Origin: Holophaga sp.
GTDB taxonomy: Bacteria > Acidobacteriota > Holophagae > Holophagales > Holophagaceae
NCBI GenBank assembly: GCA_016715205.1
Contig: JADKBC010000020.1
Location: 1 to 33,341 of the forward strand
Length of the DNA stretch: 33,341 bases
Direction: 5' to 3'
Shown: positions 13,506 through 21,813 of the stretch, piece by piece
Position numbering within the stretch: the stretch's first letter is position 1
Layout of the letters: each line of letters starts with the position of its first letter
The notes under the pieces: model-generated
The model's input: the letters and a program-made list of their open reading frames with translations, nothing else
What the model was told of the DNA's origin: nothing
The model's database searches: none
Program-made: the position numbers and the translations under genes

Positions 13506-16455
13506 GCAGTTCCACTTCTTTGAGCGCAGTTTGGAAATCAAAGTTGTCCACACATTTGGCGATCCGCTCTAATCCTTCCCGGATCTTGCCTTCGGTTAGG
13601 CCCACCCGCAGCTTGTTTAACGGCAATTCGGCATCGGGGCTGCCGATCTGAAGCTGAACGATGAGCTCGTTCAGGAGGCTCAAGAATTCCTCGGCTGACA
13701 CGCTGACTTTCGGTTGGGATGGGGCGATCTCCGGCGCATCCAGGGTGTGACCAGTCTCTAGAACGACCTTGAGTAGGCTTTCAAAGGTTGCCATATGGTT
13801 GCCAATGGCTTCTAACTCCCGGCTCCGGATGCCCTTTTCTAGCTCGATGGCAGCATGATAGGCCGTCGTGGCGGAAAGATTTCCAAGGGCACCCTTCAAG
13901 GTATGGATAATGCGTTCGACGGTGCTCCAGTCCTCTTCTGTCATGGCCTGTTTCATCGTTGAGACGCTAGCGCCGAATTCTTTGTTGAACATGGAAAGGA
14001 GCTGACGAAGCAGATTCTTTTTCCCGCCCAAGCGCTGGAGAGCTGCATCGATATCGATGCCCGGCATGGATTTGGGGAGGGGTGTTTCCAGCGTGATTTC
14101 GGCGCGGGTTCGGAATGATTCTTCTTCGAACCGGGGCCCATCCTTAATCCATTTAGCCAGGGTTGTGAAGACTTGTTCAGGGTCAATGGGCTTGGTCAGA
14201 TAGTCGTTCATTCCCGCCGCCAGGCATTCCTCCCTGTAGCCCGAAATGGCATGAGCGGTCATGGCAATGATCGGCAGGTCTTTGTGCTGGGTTTTTTCCC
14301 GGATGCGCGCCGTGGCTTCGTAGCCGTCCATTTCGGGCATCTGGATATCCATGAGGACGGCGGCGTAGGTTTTTACGTCCACCATGTGGACGGCTTCAAC
14401 ACCCGTGCCTGCGAGATCTACGTGGAGGCCCGCACCTTCTAGAATCTCCCTGGCCACTTGCTGGTTGATCAGGTTGTCCTCGGCCAGGAGCACGCAGGCA
14501 CCGCGAATTTTTCGCTGCGCTTCGGATTCCTGCTCGTCCTTGGGTTTGATCAACATTTGAGCGGATTGCAGGCCTAGAGCCTCCAGGATGGTGTCGAGCA
14601 TCACCGAAGAATTCACAGGCTTGATCAGGAAACTGCTGATACCCGACTTGTCGGCGGCCTTAATGACTTCTTCTCGGCCGTGGGCGGTCACCATGATGAC
14701 TGTGGGGGGAGTCGTGAGGCCGGGGATCTCCTTCATTCGGTGAGAGGTTTCGATGCCGTCCATTTCCGGCATGCGCCAGTCCATCATCACGAGATCGAAG
14801 GTTGTTTCCCCTAATCGCCGCAAGGCTTCCGGCCCAGAATTTACGGACTCAACCTGGAAACCAAAGCCCTGAATTTGCTGTTTCAAAACTTCCCGGGCCA
14901 CCGGGGAATCGTCCACCACAAGGATATTGAAATTTTCGGCGCCATCGGTTTCGTGGTGCGCCGAGGGGCACTCCAAGCATTCCTCGAATTCGGCAGTAAA
15001 GGTGAAGGTGCTGCCGGCATTGGGTTCGCTCTCCACCCAGATCTTGCCGCCCATTTTTTCCACCAGTCGCCTGGAGATGGTGAGCCCTAGCCCCGTTCCG
15101 CCGAATTTTCGGGTGGTTCCACTATCGGCCTGGGAAAAGGCTTGGAAGAGTTTGGCGATCTGATTGGGGGATAGCCCGATCCCCGTATCCTTTACGGCGA
15201 AGCGCAACCGGATGCTGCGCTCGGTGATTCCATCCAACTCCACATTCACATGCACGTGCCCGGTGAGGGTGAATTTCAGAGCGTTTCCCACTAGATTGAC
15301 GAGCACCTGGCCCAGTCGCAGGGAATCACCCACAAGGGTTTGGGGCACTTGGGGCGAGATGCTTACCAAGAGATCCAGGTCTTTTTCAGAGGCACGATTC
15401 GAGAGGAGATCCACGACCTTGTTGAGCACATCCTGGAGCTCGAAAGCCTCGGCTTCCAATTCCAGCTTGCCCGCCTCGATTTTGGAAAAATCCAGGATGT
15501 CATTGACGATGCTCAGCAGGCTCTGACCGGCGGTGATGATCTTGTGGAAATAGTCGTGGGCCTTCTTGGAGAGTTCCAACTTCATGCCCAGGCCCGAAAA
15601 CCCGATGATGGCGTTCATGGGTGTGCGGATTTCGTGGCTCATGTTGGCCAGGAACTCGCTCTTGGCCTCGTTGGCGGACCGGGCCAGACTGGCCATCCGG
15701 TTGGTTTCGGCCAGGGACTTGGAAAGGGAATCGTTCAGTTTCTCGAGTTCGGCCTGATTCCTTAACAAGGCCGCAAGGGCGACACCGAGTTGATGCATGG
15801 ACGGCTTGAACACGAACCAGAATTCCAAGACCAGAATGAGCAGACCGATGGCGAGAATGAGGGTTTCCAGCTTTTGAAGCTGTTCGATGCGCGACCGGGC
15901 CTCCTGGTCAAAGGTGTAGGTGATCTTGTCCATGAGCTGCAGAAAGGCCTGCTCGTTATTTAGGATGATCAGGGCGTTTTGGCGGTAGATCTCCCGCCGC
16001 ACCTGGGGAGTGAAATCCTGTCCGCGGGCGGTGTCCAGTAGCTGGGTGGCGGCCTGGACCATATTGTCGTGGAAACCGTTGATTTGTTTGAAAAGGCCAG
16101 AGATTGCAGGCGAGCCCGTCCGTGCTGGGAGACCTAAGTCTTGATCCCCGAATTGCAGGCCATAGTGAGCCCGGCTCCAGTCCTTCAGGGATAATTCCAT
16201 CTCCTTGAAGCGAGGTTCTGCGGTGCCAAATTCCTCCATCTGAGCAAGAGCCAGGGCGCACTTGGTGATGCGTTGGCTGAGCATGCGCTGACGGCCCGAC
16301 AAGTTGATGATTCGGGCATCGCCTCCGTTGCGTTTGATGGAGTAGTGCATCACCGCCGAGGAGGTCAGCAGCGTCAAGGCAATGAAACTTAGGGCGATGG
16401 CGTACACCAAGCGGATGCGCGCAATCTTTTTCAAGGTAAAGACGGATTCACTCAC
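13477..16455 (-). CDS. Hybrid sensor histidine kinase, PilJ-type input, two receivers, HPt
   Basis: The 992-residue membrane kinase has helix 1 at 13-36, an extracytoplasmic PilJ/NIT-like four-helix sensor (about 45-190, with INLSGRQRMLSQRI resembling the P-box of NarX-type sensors) and helix 2 at about 196-217. The HisKA domain has His274 (SHEIRTPMNAIIGFSG). The HATPase has N-box NLVGNALKF, DTGIGL and GTGLGL. Receiver 1 (about 510-625) has phospho-Asp559 in MMDWRMPEMDG, and receiver 2 (about 653-770) has Asp703 in LMDIQMPEMDG. A C-terminal HPt (about 800-880) has His851 in IIHTLKGALG. This is a full phosphorelay in one protein. It lies 16 bases after the response regulator-GGDEF gene and is co-transcribed with it. 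Its end runs into the rubredoxin gene of the opposite strand. Confidence 0.92.
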   Translation of the reverse strand: MSESVFTLKKIARIRLVYAIALSFIALTLLTSSAVMHYSIKRNGGDARIINLSGRQRMLSQRITKCALALAQMEEFGTAEPRFKEMELSLKDWSRAHYGLQFGDQDLGLPARTGSPAISGLFKQINGFHDNMVQAATQLLDTARGQDFTPQVRREIYRQNALIILNNEQAFLQLMDKITYTFDQEARSRIEQLQKLETLILAIGLLILVLEFWFVFKPSMHQLGVALAALLRNQAELEKLNDSLSKSLAETNRMASLARSANEAKSEFLANMSHEIRTPMNAIIGFSGLGMKLELSKKAHDYFHKIITAGQSLLSIVNDILDFSKIEAGKLELEAEAFELQDVLNKVVDLLSNRASEKDLDLLVSISPQVPQTLVGDSLRLGQVLVNLVGNALKFTLTGHVHVNVELDGITERSIRLRFAVKDTGIGLSPNQIAKLFQAFSQADSGTTRKFGGTGLGLTISRRLVEKMGGKIWVESEPNAGSTFTFTAEFEECLECPSAHHETDGAENFNILVVDDSPVAREVLKQQIQGFGFQVESVNSGPEALRRLGETTFDLVMMDWRMPEMDGIETSHRMKEIPGLTTPPTVIMVTAHGREEVIKAADKSGISSFLIKPVNSSVMLDTILEALGLQSAQMLIKPKDEQESEAQRKIRGACVLLAEDNLINQQVAREILEGAGLHVDLAGTGVEAVHMVDVKTYAAVLMDIQMPEMDGYEATARIREKTQHKDLPIIAMTAHAISGYREECLAAGMNDYLTKPIDPEQVFTTLAKWIKDGPRFEEESFRTRAEITLETPLPKSMPGIDIDAALQRLGGKKNLLRQLLSMFNKEFGASVSTMKQAMTEEDWSTVERIIHTLKGALGNLSATTAYHAAIELEKGIRSRELEAIGNHMATFESLLKVVLETGHTLDAPEIAPSQPKVSVSAEEFLSLLNELIVQLQIGSPDAELPLNKLRVGLTEGKIREGLERIAKCVDNFDFQTALKEVELLKGEFRPEG

Positions 16456-16471
16456 GGGTCATTTCCAGCTC

Positions 16472-18073
16472 TCAGGCGGGCGGCAGCGCCGTCCAGCGGT
16501 TTCGTCCCTGCTTCTTGGATTCGTAGAGCGCTTGATCCGCCTGGTCCAGCAGGTCGTCCTGCTTATCGGTCACGGTGGGAAAGCAGGAAGCCAAACCCAG
16601 ACTGATGGTGACGTGGGCTCCTGCGCTGGATTTTTCGTGGGGAATGGCCAGCGCTTCGATAGCGGAGCGTAAGCTCTCGGCCACCATGGCTGCTCCTTCG
16701 AAATCCGTGGCCGGAAGAACGCAAAGGAACTCTTCACCGCCGAATCGGGCAACCAAATCCGTTTTTCGTTGAATGACACCTTCTAGTGTCTTGGCGATGC
16801 GCCGCAGGCAATCATCTCCCGCCAAGTGCCCGTAGTGATCGTTGTAGGCCTTGAAATGGTCGACATCCATCAGCACTAGGGTGATCGAGCCGCGCATGCG
16901 AATGGCCTGGCTCCAGAGCAGATCCATGAATTTCTGCAGATGGCGACGGTTGGGAATACCGGTAAGGCCATCGGTCATGGACTGCTTTTCCAGATCATCG
17001 CGGTAGCGCTTGAGCTCCAGGTGGGTTTTGACTCGGGCCCGTACAATGGAAAGGCTGAAGGGCTTGGTGATGTAGTCCACCGCGCCCATGCCGAAACCCT
17101 TGAGCTCTCCGCATTCCTCATTTTCCCCCGTAACGAAAATGACGGGGATGTGGCTCGTACGGGGATCCTCCTTGAGTTTGAGACAGACTTCGTGCCCGCT
17201 CATTTCCGGCATGACCACATCGAGCAGGATTAAATCGGGTCGCTCCTGGAGGGCTAGTTCCAAGGCCACAGGTCCGCTGGTGGCCACCAGGATCTTGTAG
17301 TCTTCCCTTAAAAACTGAATGAGGGTGCGGATATTCGAAGGGGAATCATCCACCACTAGAACCTTTGGCAAGCTGGGTTCCAAGCTTTCAGGCATTTCCA
17401 GGGAAACAGGCGGACGCACTTCCTTGGGTTTGTAATCGGGAAAGTAGGTGGGGGAACAATCCGGACAGAGCCCGTGACTGAATTGCGCCACGGAACGCTG
17501 GGATACGTATTCTTCGACCTGCTGCCAAAACCCGCTGTCGTTGCGGATTTTCTTGCAGTGAGCACAGATCGGAATCAGGCCACCAAGGTGTTCGACTTCC
17601 GCCGCCACTTTCTGGAGTTCCGCGATGAGCTTGAGTTCCCGATCCATAGCCAGCTTGAAACCGAGATGAGTCCTGAGCCTCGCTAGCAATTCCGTGCCAT
17701 GGAAGGGCTTGAAAATGTAATCGGCGGCCCCGGCCTCCAGGCCCGTCACGATGTCCTCTGGTCCTGACTTGGCGGTGAGAAATACCACGGGAATCGCTTG
17801 GGTGGCCGGGTTCTTCTTTAGTTCCCGCAAGATGCCAATGCCATCCCGATTGGGCATCAAGATATCCAGCAAAATGAGATCGGGTTTTTCTCTTAGCGCC
17901 AAGGCCAGGGCCTGGGGGCCAGAGGAAGCTTTGAGCAACCGGCAGGGACAGCCCGACAGGAGCTCGGAAAGCCCCTCGAGTTGGTCAGGGGCGTCGTCCA
18001 CCAGCAGGATCAGAGGCAGGTCCATTTGCACGGCGGAGGCCTCGGGGTTTTTCGTTGGGGGCAGGGCGTTCAT
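16472..18073 (-). CDS. Double-receiver response regulator with diguanylate cyclase
   Basis: The 533-residue cytoplasmic protein starts at ATG 18073. Receiver 1 (about 20-140) has Asp70 (LILLDILMPNRDG). A cysteine segment (about 168-206, ICAHCKKIRNDSGFW then GLCPDC) is a motif seen in response regulators and may bind metal. Receiver 2 (about 236-355) has Asp285 (LILLDVVMPEMSG). The GGDEF domain (about 365-530) has active site RFGGEEF (445-449) and inhibitory I-site RKTD (436-439). It should synthesise cyclic di-GMP under phosphorylation control by the adjacent hybrid kinase, with product inhibition. It is the first gene of this two-gene operon. The preceding 18074-18327 holds only upstream sequence without a clear promoter. 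Confidence 0.92.
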   Translation of the reverse strand: MNALPPTKNPEASAVQMDLPLILLVDDAPDQLEGLSELLSGCPCRLLKASSGPQALALALREKPDLILLDILMPNRDGIGILRELKKNPATQAIPVVFLTAKSGPEDIVTGLEAGAADYIFKPFHGTELLARLRTHLGFKLAMDRELKLIAELQKVAAEVEHLGGLIPICAHCKKIRNDSGFWQQVEEYVSQRSVAQFSHGLCPDCSPTYFPDYKPKEVRPPVSLEMPESLEPSLPKVLVVDDSPSNIRTLIQFLREDYKILVATSGPVALELALQERPDLILLDVVMPEMSGHEVCLKLKEDPRTSHIPVIFVTGENEECGELKGFGMGAVDYITKPFSLSIVRARVKTHLELKRYRDDLEKQSMTDGLTGIPNRRHLQKFMDLLWSQAIRMRGSITLVLMDVDHFKAYNDHYGHLAGDDCLRRIAKTLEGVIQRKTDLVARFGGEEFLCVLPATDFEGAAMVAESLRSAIEALAIPHEKSSAGAHVTISLGLASCFPTVTDKQDDLLDQADQALYESKKQGRNRWTALPPA

Positions 18074-18327
18074 ACCCCATACCTTCGGGAAAAACCTCGG
18101 CGTGCTTAAATTTGATTTAGCCGCGATGGGCCTGCTACTTTTCCAGCTCTAGCTATTCCATATCGAAAGCATCGAACTGAGTTTAGGTGGATAGTAAAAA
18201 TAGTTCTTCACGAATATGAATAAACCCGCCGGCCAGTAGCGGTTTTAGGTCATTTTTGGTTTGTTGAGAGCACGAGATAAAGTAGGCCGCTACTGCCTGC
18301 CAAAGAGCTTATGTCCCGACTGGGTGG

Positions 18328-18613
18328 ATGGAAAGGACATCGAGTTGGAACCGTGGACCGATCCGAGGCTGGGCGAAGGGGCCATGGGCGGAAGTGTGGA
18401 TTGAACTGCTCGGATTTGGAGATCATCCAAGGCAATGCGGTGGCTGCGGTCATTTCGTATCAGGCGTCGATGATTGGTCGGAGCGGAAGATCCGTGATCT
18501 TCCGGTGTTCGACGCAGGCTCGTGTCGCCTGCCCTCGATGTGGCCCGAAGCTGGAAGTAGTGGAATGGCTTGACTCCTACGCAAGAGCCATCAATCGATT
18601 GGCAGAAAACGTG
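18328..18613 (+). pseudogene. ISL3-family transposase N-terminal remnant, frameshifted
   Basis: Two overlapping frames together give the zinc-binding N-terminus of ISL3-type transposases. The first has VWIELLGF, QCGGCGHFV and WSERKIRDLPVFDA. The second has RVACPRCGPKLEVVEWLD then SYARAINRLAENV, with the switch near 18515-18530. Both CxxC pairs typical of the family are present. The protein stops matching after about 95 residues and the catalytic domain is missing. It lies between the response regulator gene and the duplicated rubredoxin fragment, marking an insertion or recombination scar. The surrounding 18614-18858 holds nothing else recognisable. Confidence 0.7.
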
Positions 18614-18858
18614 GATGTAATTCTCCGCCCGCACCGTAATTCACCGCGAGTGAAACCGCTGTGTCCCAAAATTCAGCGGGCGTGATTGAGAATCTACCTT
18701 TTTTCGACTGTCGTCATTTCTGAACCCGCTCCTGTAGAAGTTTCACTGCCGTTGGCAGAGGTTTCTATTCCTGATGCGCCATGGGCCCGCCTGGGGGCTC
18801 ATGAGGCTATCGGCCATCAGCCGACCAGTTCGTACACGCATGCTGTCAGGACACTCCC

Positions 18859-18936
18859 CTTCCTGATGAGTGGATCTGTCCCCACTGCCATGTGACTCGG
18901 AAGATGTTCATCTCTCAAGGGGGAAATCGCCCCTGA
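18859..18936 (+). pseudogene. Rubredoxin C-terminal fragment (78-bp repeat, copy 2)
   Basis: In frame this encodes PDEWICPHCHVTRKMF, then ISQGGNRP and TGA: the last 25 residues of a hemerythrin-rubredoxin protein, including its second CxxC. The first 48 bases are identical to 13428-13475. Sequence upstream of 18859 is unrelated, so the rest of the gene is gone. It stands 20 bases from the convergent NarK stop, suggesting narK was once next to a complete hemerythrin-rubredoxin gene. Confidence 0.85.
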
Positions 18937-18956
18937 GGAACAGTTTGCGCAATCGA

Positions 18957-20483
18957 TTAAACGCGATTGGGCTTCCATCCCAGATAGCTCCACCCATTGA
19001 GCAAAAAGCAGAGCAAATAAAAGGCTGTGAATCCATACAGCGCGACCTGCGTGCTTCCCGAGGCAACGCTGCTCTTGAACACTGCGGGAATCAGAAAGCT
19101 CCCATAGGCCGCCATGGCCGACATCCAGCCGACGGTAGGCCCAGCCAGCGCAGGGCCGACAGCCGCAGGAGCCATCTGGAACACAGCGCCATTCCCAAGC
19201 CCAGTGGCGACAAAGACCAAAAGAAAGCACATCAAGAATGGAACAAAGTGTACCTCGGGGGCTGGCGCACTCTGGGCTAATTGAAGGAAGTGAGCCACTC
19301 CAAGGGTACCAATCATCATCAAGACAAGTGACACCTGGGCGAGCCGTGCCCCACCCCATCGATCTGCCAGCCATCCACCGATTGGGCGTGCAATACTTCC
19401 AACGAAAGCACCGAGCCAAGCATAGGCCAGCGGGCTGGGAGCATTGGGATTGGGATGACCGCCGGGGAGCTGTCCGAAGACGACCTTGAGCAGCAGAGGC
19501 AAGGCGCCACTGAGCCCAATGAAACTCCCGAACGTGCCGAGGTAAAGGAAAGACAGTGACCAGGTGTGCCCGTTTCGGAGTATGGCAAGCTGTGCATCAA
19601 GTCGCTGTTTAACGGTGCCTCGCAGCAATTTCAGCAAGCCCAAGGCCGCCAGGATGGTGCCGATTAGAATGAGCCCTTGGCCGCCTAAACCCGGCTGAAG
19701 AATCAGGAGGGCCAGGACGCCCAGACCGGCTGCCAAGAATCCGAGCAGATGAAGGCCCAGGATTCGCAGCACAGCGAGTGGTGTTGGCTCTGCATCCTGG
19801 CCCGGAAGGTTGTCCATGAAGAACCAGGCGGCCAGAGCCAGCAGGGCGGCGATGGGCGCCCATAGCATCGCCCCATTCTGGATCCACATGGATTTCCCCG
19901 CAGCAGTCAGATGGGGTGCTCCTGCCAAGGAGCCGAAAAGGGCTCCAGCCATGACCAGGGGCGTCGCGAACTGCATCACGCTGACACCGAGGTTCCCCAA
20001 TCCACCGTTCAAACCTAGCGCCGTTCCCACCAAACGCTTGGGCCAGAAGGGTGGCACATTGGCCATGCTGGACGCGAAGTTACCACCACCAATGCCAGAG
20101 AGGGCCGCCAGGATCACGAAGGTGTGGAAGCTGGTGTTGCGGTCCTGAAGGGCGAACCCCGCGCCCAGGGCGGGGAGGATGAGCAGGGCGGTGGTAACCG
20201 CGATGGTGTTGCGTCCCCCAGCCACAGTCACGAGGAACGAACTCGGGATCCGGAGGGTTGAACCAACCAGCCCCGCAATGCTAATCAAGGTGAACAACTG
20301 GGCATCGGAGAAGGGGAATCCCGCCTCCTTCATGCGAACCGTGAGCACGCTCCAGAACATCCAGACCGAAAAGGCAAGGAGCAGCGATGGGATCGAAATG
20401 GCGAGATTCCGCCAGGCCCGTCGGGACCCGCCCCCCTGCCAGGCGGCTGCGTCTTCAGGGTTCCAGCTTGGAAGGTCAGCCAT
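18957..20483 (-). CDS. narK: Nitrate/nitrite transporter, NarK family (MFS)
   Basis: The 508-residue inner-membrane protein has about 12-14 helices. The nitrate signature is clear at 129-140 (SGIGGGNFASSM), with a second glycine-rich element near the C-terminus (ATGLGNGAVFQMAP) and an arginine in the TLRIPSS segment (about 78) that corresponds to the substrate-binding Arg of NarK. It imports nitrate (proton symport or nitrite antiport). It is the last gene of the six-gene nitrate reductase operon, 12 bases after the tiny membrane protein gene. Two extra hydrophobic spans in the middle (about 210-310) make it longer than NarK1-type proteins. Confidence 0.93.
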   Translation of the reverse strand: MADLPSWNPEDAAAWQGGGSRRAWRNLAISIPSLLLAFSVWMFWSVLTVRMKEAGFPFSDAQLFTLISIAGLVGSTLRIPSSFLVTVAGGRNTIAVTTALLILPALGAGFALQDRNTSFHTFVILAALSGIGGGNFASSMANVPPFWPKRLVGTALGLNGGLGNLGVSVMQFATPLVMAGALFGSLAGAPHLTAAGKSMWIQNGAMLWAPIAALLALAAWFFMDNLPGQDAEPTPLAVLRILGLHLLGFLAAGLGVLALLILQPGLGGQGLILIGTILAALGLLKLLRGTVKQRLDAQLAILRNGHTWSLSFLYLGTFGSFIGLSGALPLLLKVVFGQLPGGHPNPNAPSPLAYAWLGAFVGSIARPIGGWLADRWGGARLAQVSLVLMMIGTLGVAHFLQLAQSAPAPEVHFVPFLMCFLLVFVATGLGNGAVFQMAPAAVGPALAGPTVGWMSAMAAYGSFLIPAVFKSSVASGSTQVALYGFTAFYLLCFLLNGWSYLGWKPNRV

Positions 20484-20495
20484 TGGAGCTCCGAT

Positions 20496-20711
20496 TCAAG
20501 GTTTTCGATCGAGGGAAGGCAGTTTCAAAGAGATCCAGAGGACCAACCCTGTCAGCACAGCAGAGACAGCAAAGGCGCCTGGCAACAGTCCTCGCTGCCC
20601 ATCCAGAACCGCTGAGAGCACGGTCTCAAACAGGTAGACCTGGACTAGCACCACTACCAGCACAAGTCCGAGTGCAGCCATTGAAAGTTGCGACTTCGGA
20701 GAGGGCGTCAT
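20496..20711 (-). CDS. Small two-helix membrane protein of the nitrate operon
   Basis: The 71-residue protein has two predicted helices (about 9-32, LSMAALGLVLVVVLVQVYLF, and about 44-62, LPGAFAVSAVLTGLVLWISL). It starts at ATG 20711 overlapping the stop of the Rieske gene (ATGA) and is followed by narK, so it belongs to the operon. No family is firmly recognised. Its size and position suggest an assembly or structural subunit of the membrane complex (inference). Confidence 0.75.
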   Translation of the reverse strand: MTPSPKSQLSMAALGLVLVVVLVQVYLFETVLSAVLDGQRGLLPGAFAVSAVLTGLVLWISLKLPSLDRKP

Positions 20712-21229
20712 GACTGGTTCTCCTCGACAGCCACAGTTGGCTTTGGAAGCTCACCCGTGATCCAGATGCCACCCGCTTTCTCCTCGACTCTCAAGGCCGA
20801 CAGCGGACGCGTAGGAGGCCCCTGGACGGGAAATCCTCGCTCGATCTCGAAAAATCCCTGGTGACATGGGCATTCCAGCCTTCGCCCATCCCATCGAACC
20901 GAACAGCCTAGGTGGGTGCAGGTCTGGCGGTAGGCCCGCAGGTCGCCGTTGGTCGTTCTCACGAGGATGCAGCGGTCCTGCTCATCTCGATAAGTAAACA
21001 ACCGGCTGTTGCCGGGAGAAACGTCACCCGTTTCGCAGATGCGAAGGGGCCCGAGGTTCTTGTGAGCCTGATCCGGTGCGCCCTCCAGGGGGCGTTTGCG
21101 TATGGCGAGGTAGCCGATGCCAGCGGTGAACCCTGCACTCACCACAGCCAGGAAGCGCACAAACTCGCGACGGCCGAAGTGGGCCTCCTCTGCGAGATCC
21201 AAGGGAAAGGCTTTTTTCCAGTGGGGCAT
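20708..21229 (-). CDS. Rieske [2Fe-2S] protein, bc-type, membrane anchored
   Basis: The protein has 173 residues from ATG 21229, which overlaps the preceding stop by one base (TGATG) and has GGAGG upstream. N-terminal GRREFVRFL followed by a hydrophobic span (23-43) looks like a twin-arginine signal anchor, placing the globular part outside the cytoplasm. Cluster motifs are CTHLGC (104-109) and CPCHQGFF (120-127): two Cys and two His ligands plus the extra cysteine pair that forms the disulfide of high-potential bc1/b6f Rieske proteins. It probably carries electrons from quinol in the nitrate reductase complex. Pairing of a Rieske subunit with a Nas/Nap-type molybdoenzyme is unusual. Confidence 0.9.
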   Translation of the reverse strand: MPHWKKAFPLDLAEEAHFGRREFVRFLAVVSAGFTAGIGYLAIRKRPLEGAPDQAHKNLGPLRICETGDVSPGNSRLFTYRDEQDRCILVRTTNGDLRAYRQTCTHLGCSVRWDGRRLECPCHQGFFEIERGFPVQGPPTRPLSALRVEEKAGGIWITGELPKPTVAVEENQS

Positions 21230-21813
21230 CACCGGCCTCCTTCTGGACACAGCAGAGATGCATCCAGGTTTAGGGGAATTTCTGGATCCGGAACCATTAC
21301 CGCATTTCGGGTTGTAATGCGCAGCGCGCCAATCTCAAATTCTCTCAGAGGGCGATTCCCACGCATGCCTGCCAATTCCTCGTGACGCACAAAGAGCAAG
21401 GCCTGGCTCGGGCAAACCGTGGCGCACATGGGGCGATGGCCAACGCTAGTCCGGTCGTAGCAGAGGTCGCACTTGAGCATCTGCTCAAGTCCCCGGAAAA
21501 TGATGGGTACACCGAACGGACAGCTCAGCTCGCAGTTGCTGCACGCGATGCAGCGGGGCTTCTGGGCAGCGTGAACGACGCCATCCTCACTGCGCTTGAT
21601 AGCATCGGCAGGGCATACCTGGGCACAGATGGGATCCTCGCAATGCATGCACACCGTCGGCCCAGTCTGGGTCGAGGCGAAGCGATCCATCTCATCCAGG
21701 TGAATCATGGGGCGCCCGCGATGCGTGCCGCACTCACCACAGGAGGCCACACACGCGCGGCAACCAATGCAACGCTGAGGGTCGATGTAAAAGCCAAATT
21801 CCGCGCCAACCAT
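21229..21813 (-). CDS. Four-cluster [4Fe-4S] ferredoxin subunit (NapG/DmsB-like)
   Basis: This 194-residue electron-transfer subunit has four cysteine groups typical of DmsB/NrfC/NapG proteins: CIGCRACVASCGECG near residue 16, CMHCEDPICAQVCP near 55, CIACSNCELSCPFG near 88, and CDLCYDRT with CATVCP near 115-133. No signal peptide is visible, so it should work in the cytoplasm beside the catalytic subunit. ATG 21813 overlaps the stop of the catalytic gene by one base (TGATG); a GTG three bases upstream is an alternative. It would wire electrons from the membrane subunit to the molybdenum site. Confidence 0.9.
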   Translation of the reverse strand: MVGAEFGFYIDPQRCIGCRACVASCGECGTHRGRPMIHLDEMDRFASTQTGPTVCMHCEDPICAQVCPADAIKRSEDGVVHAAQKPRCIACSNCELSCPFGVPIIFRGLEQMLKCDLCYDRTSVGHRPMCATVCPSQALLFVRHEELAGMRGNRPLREFEIGALRITTRNAVMVPDPEIPLNLDASLLCPEGGR

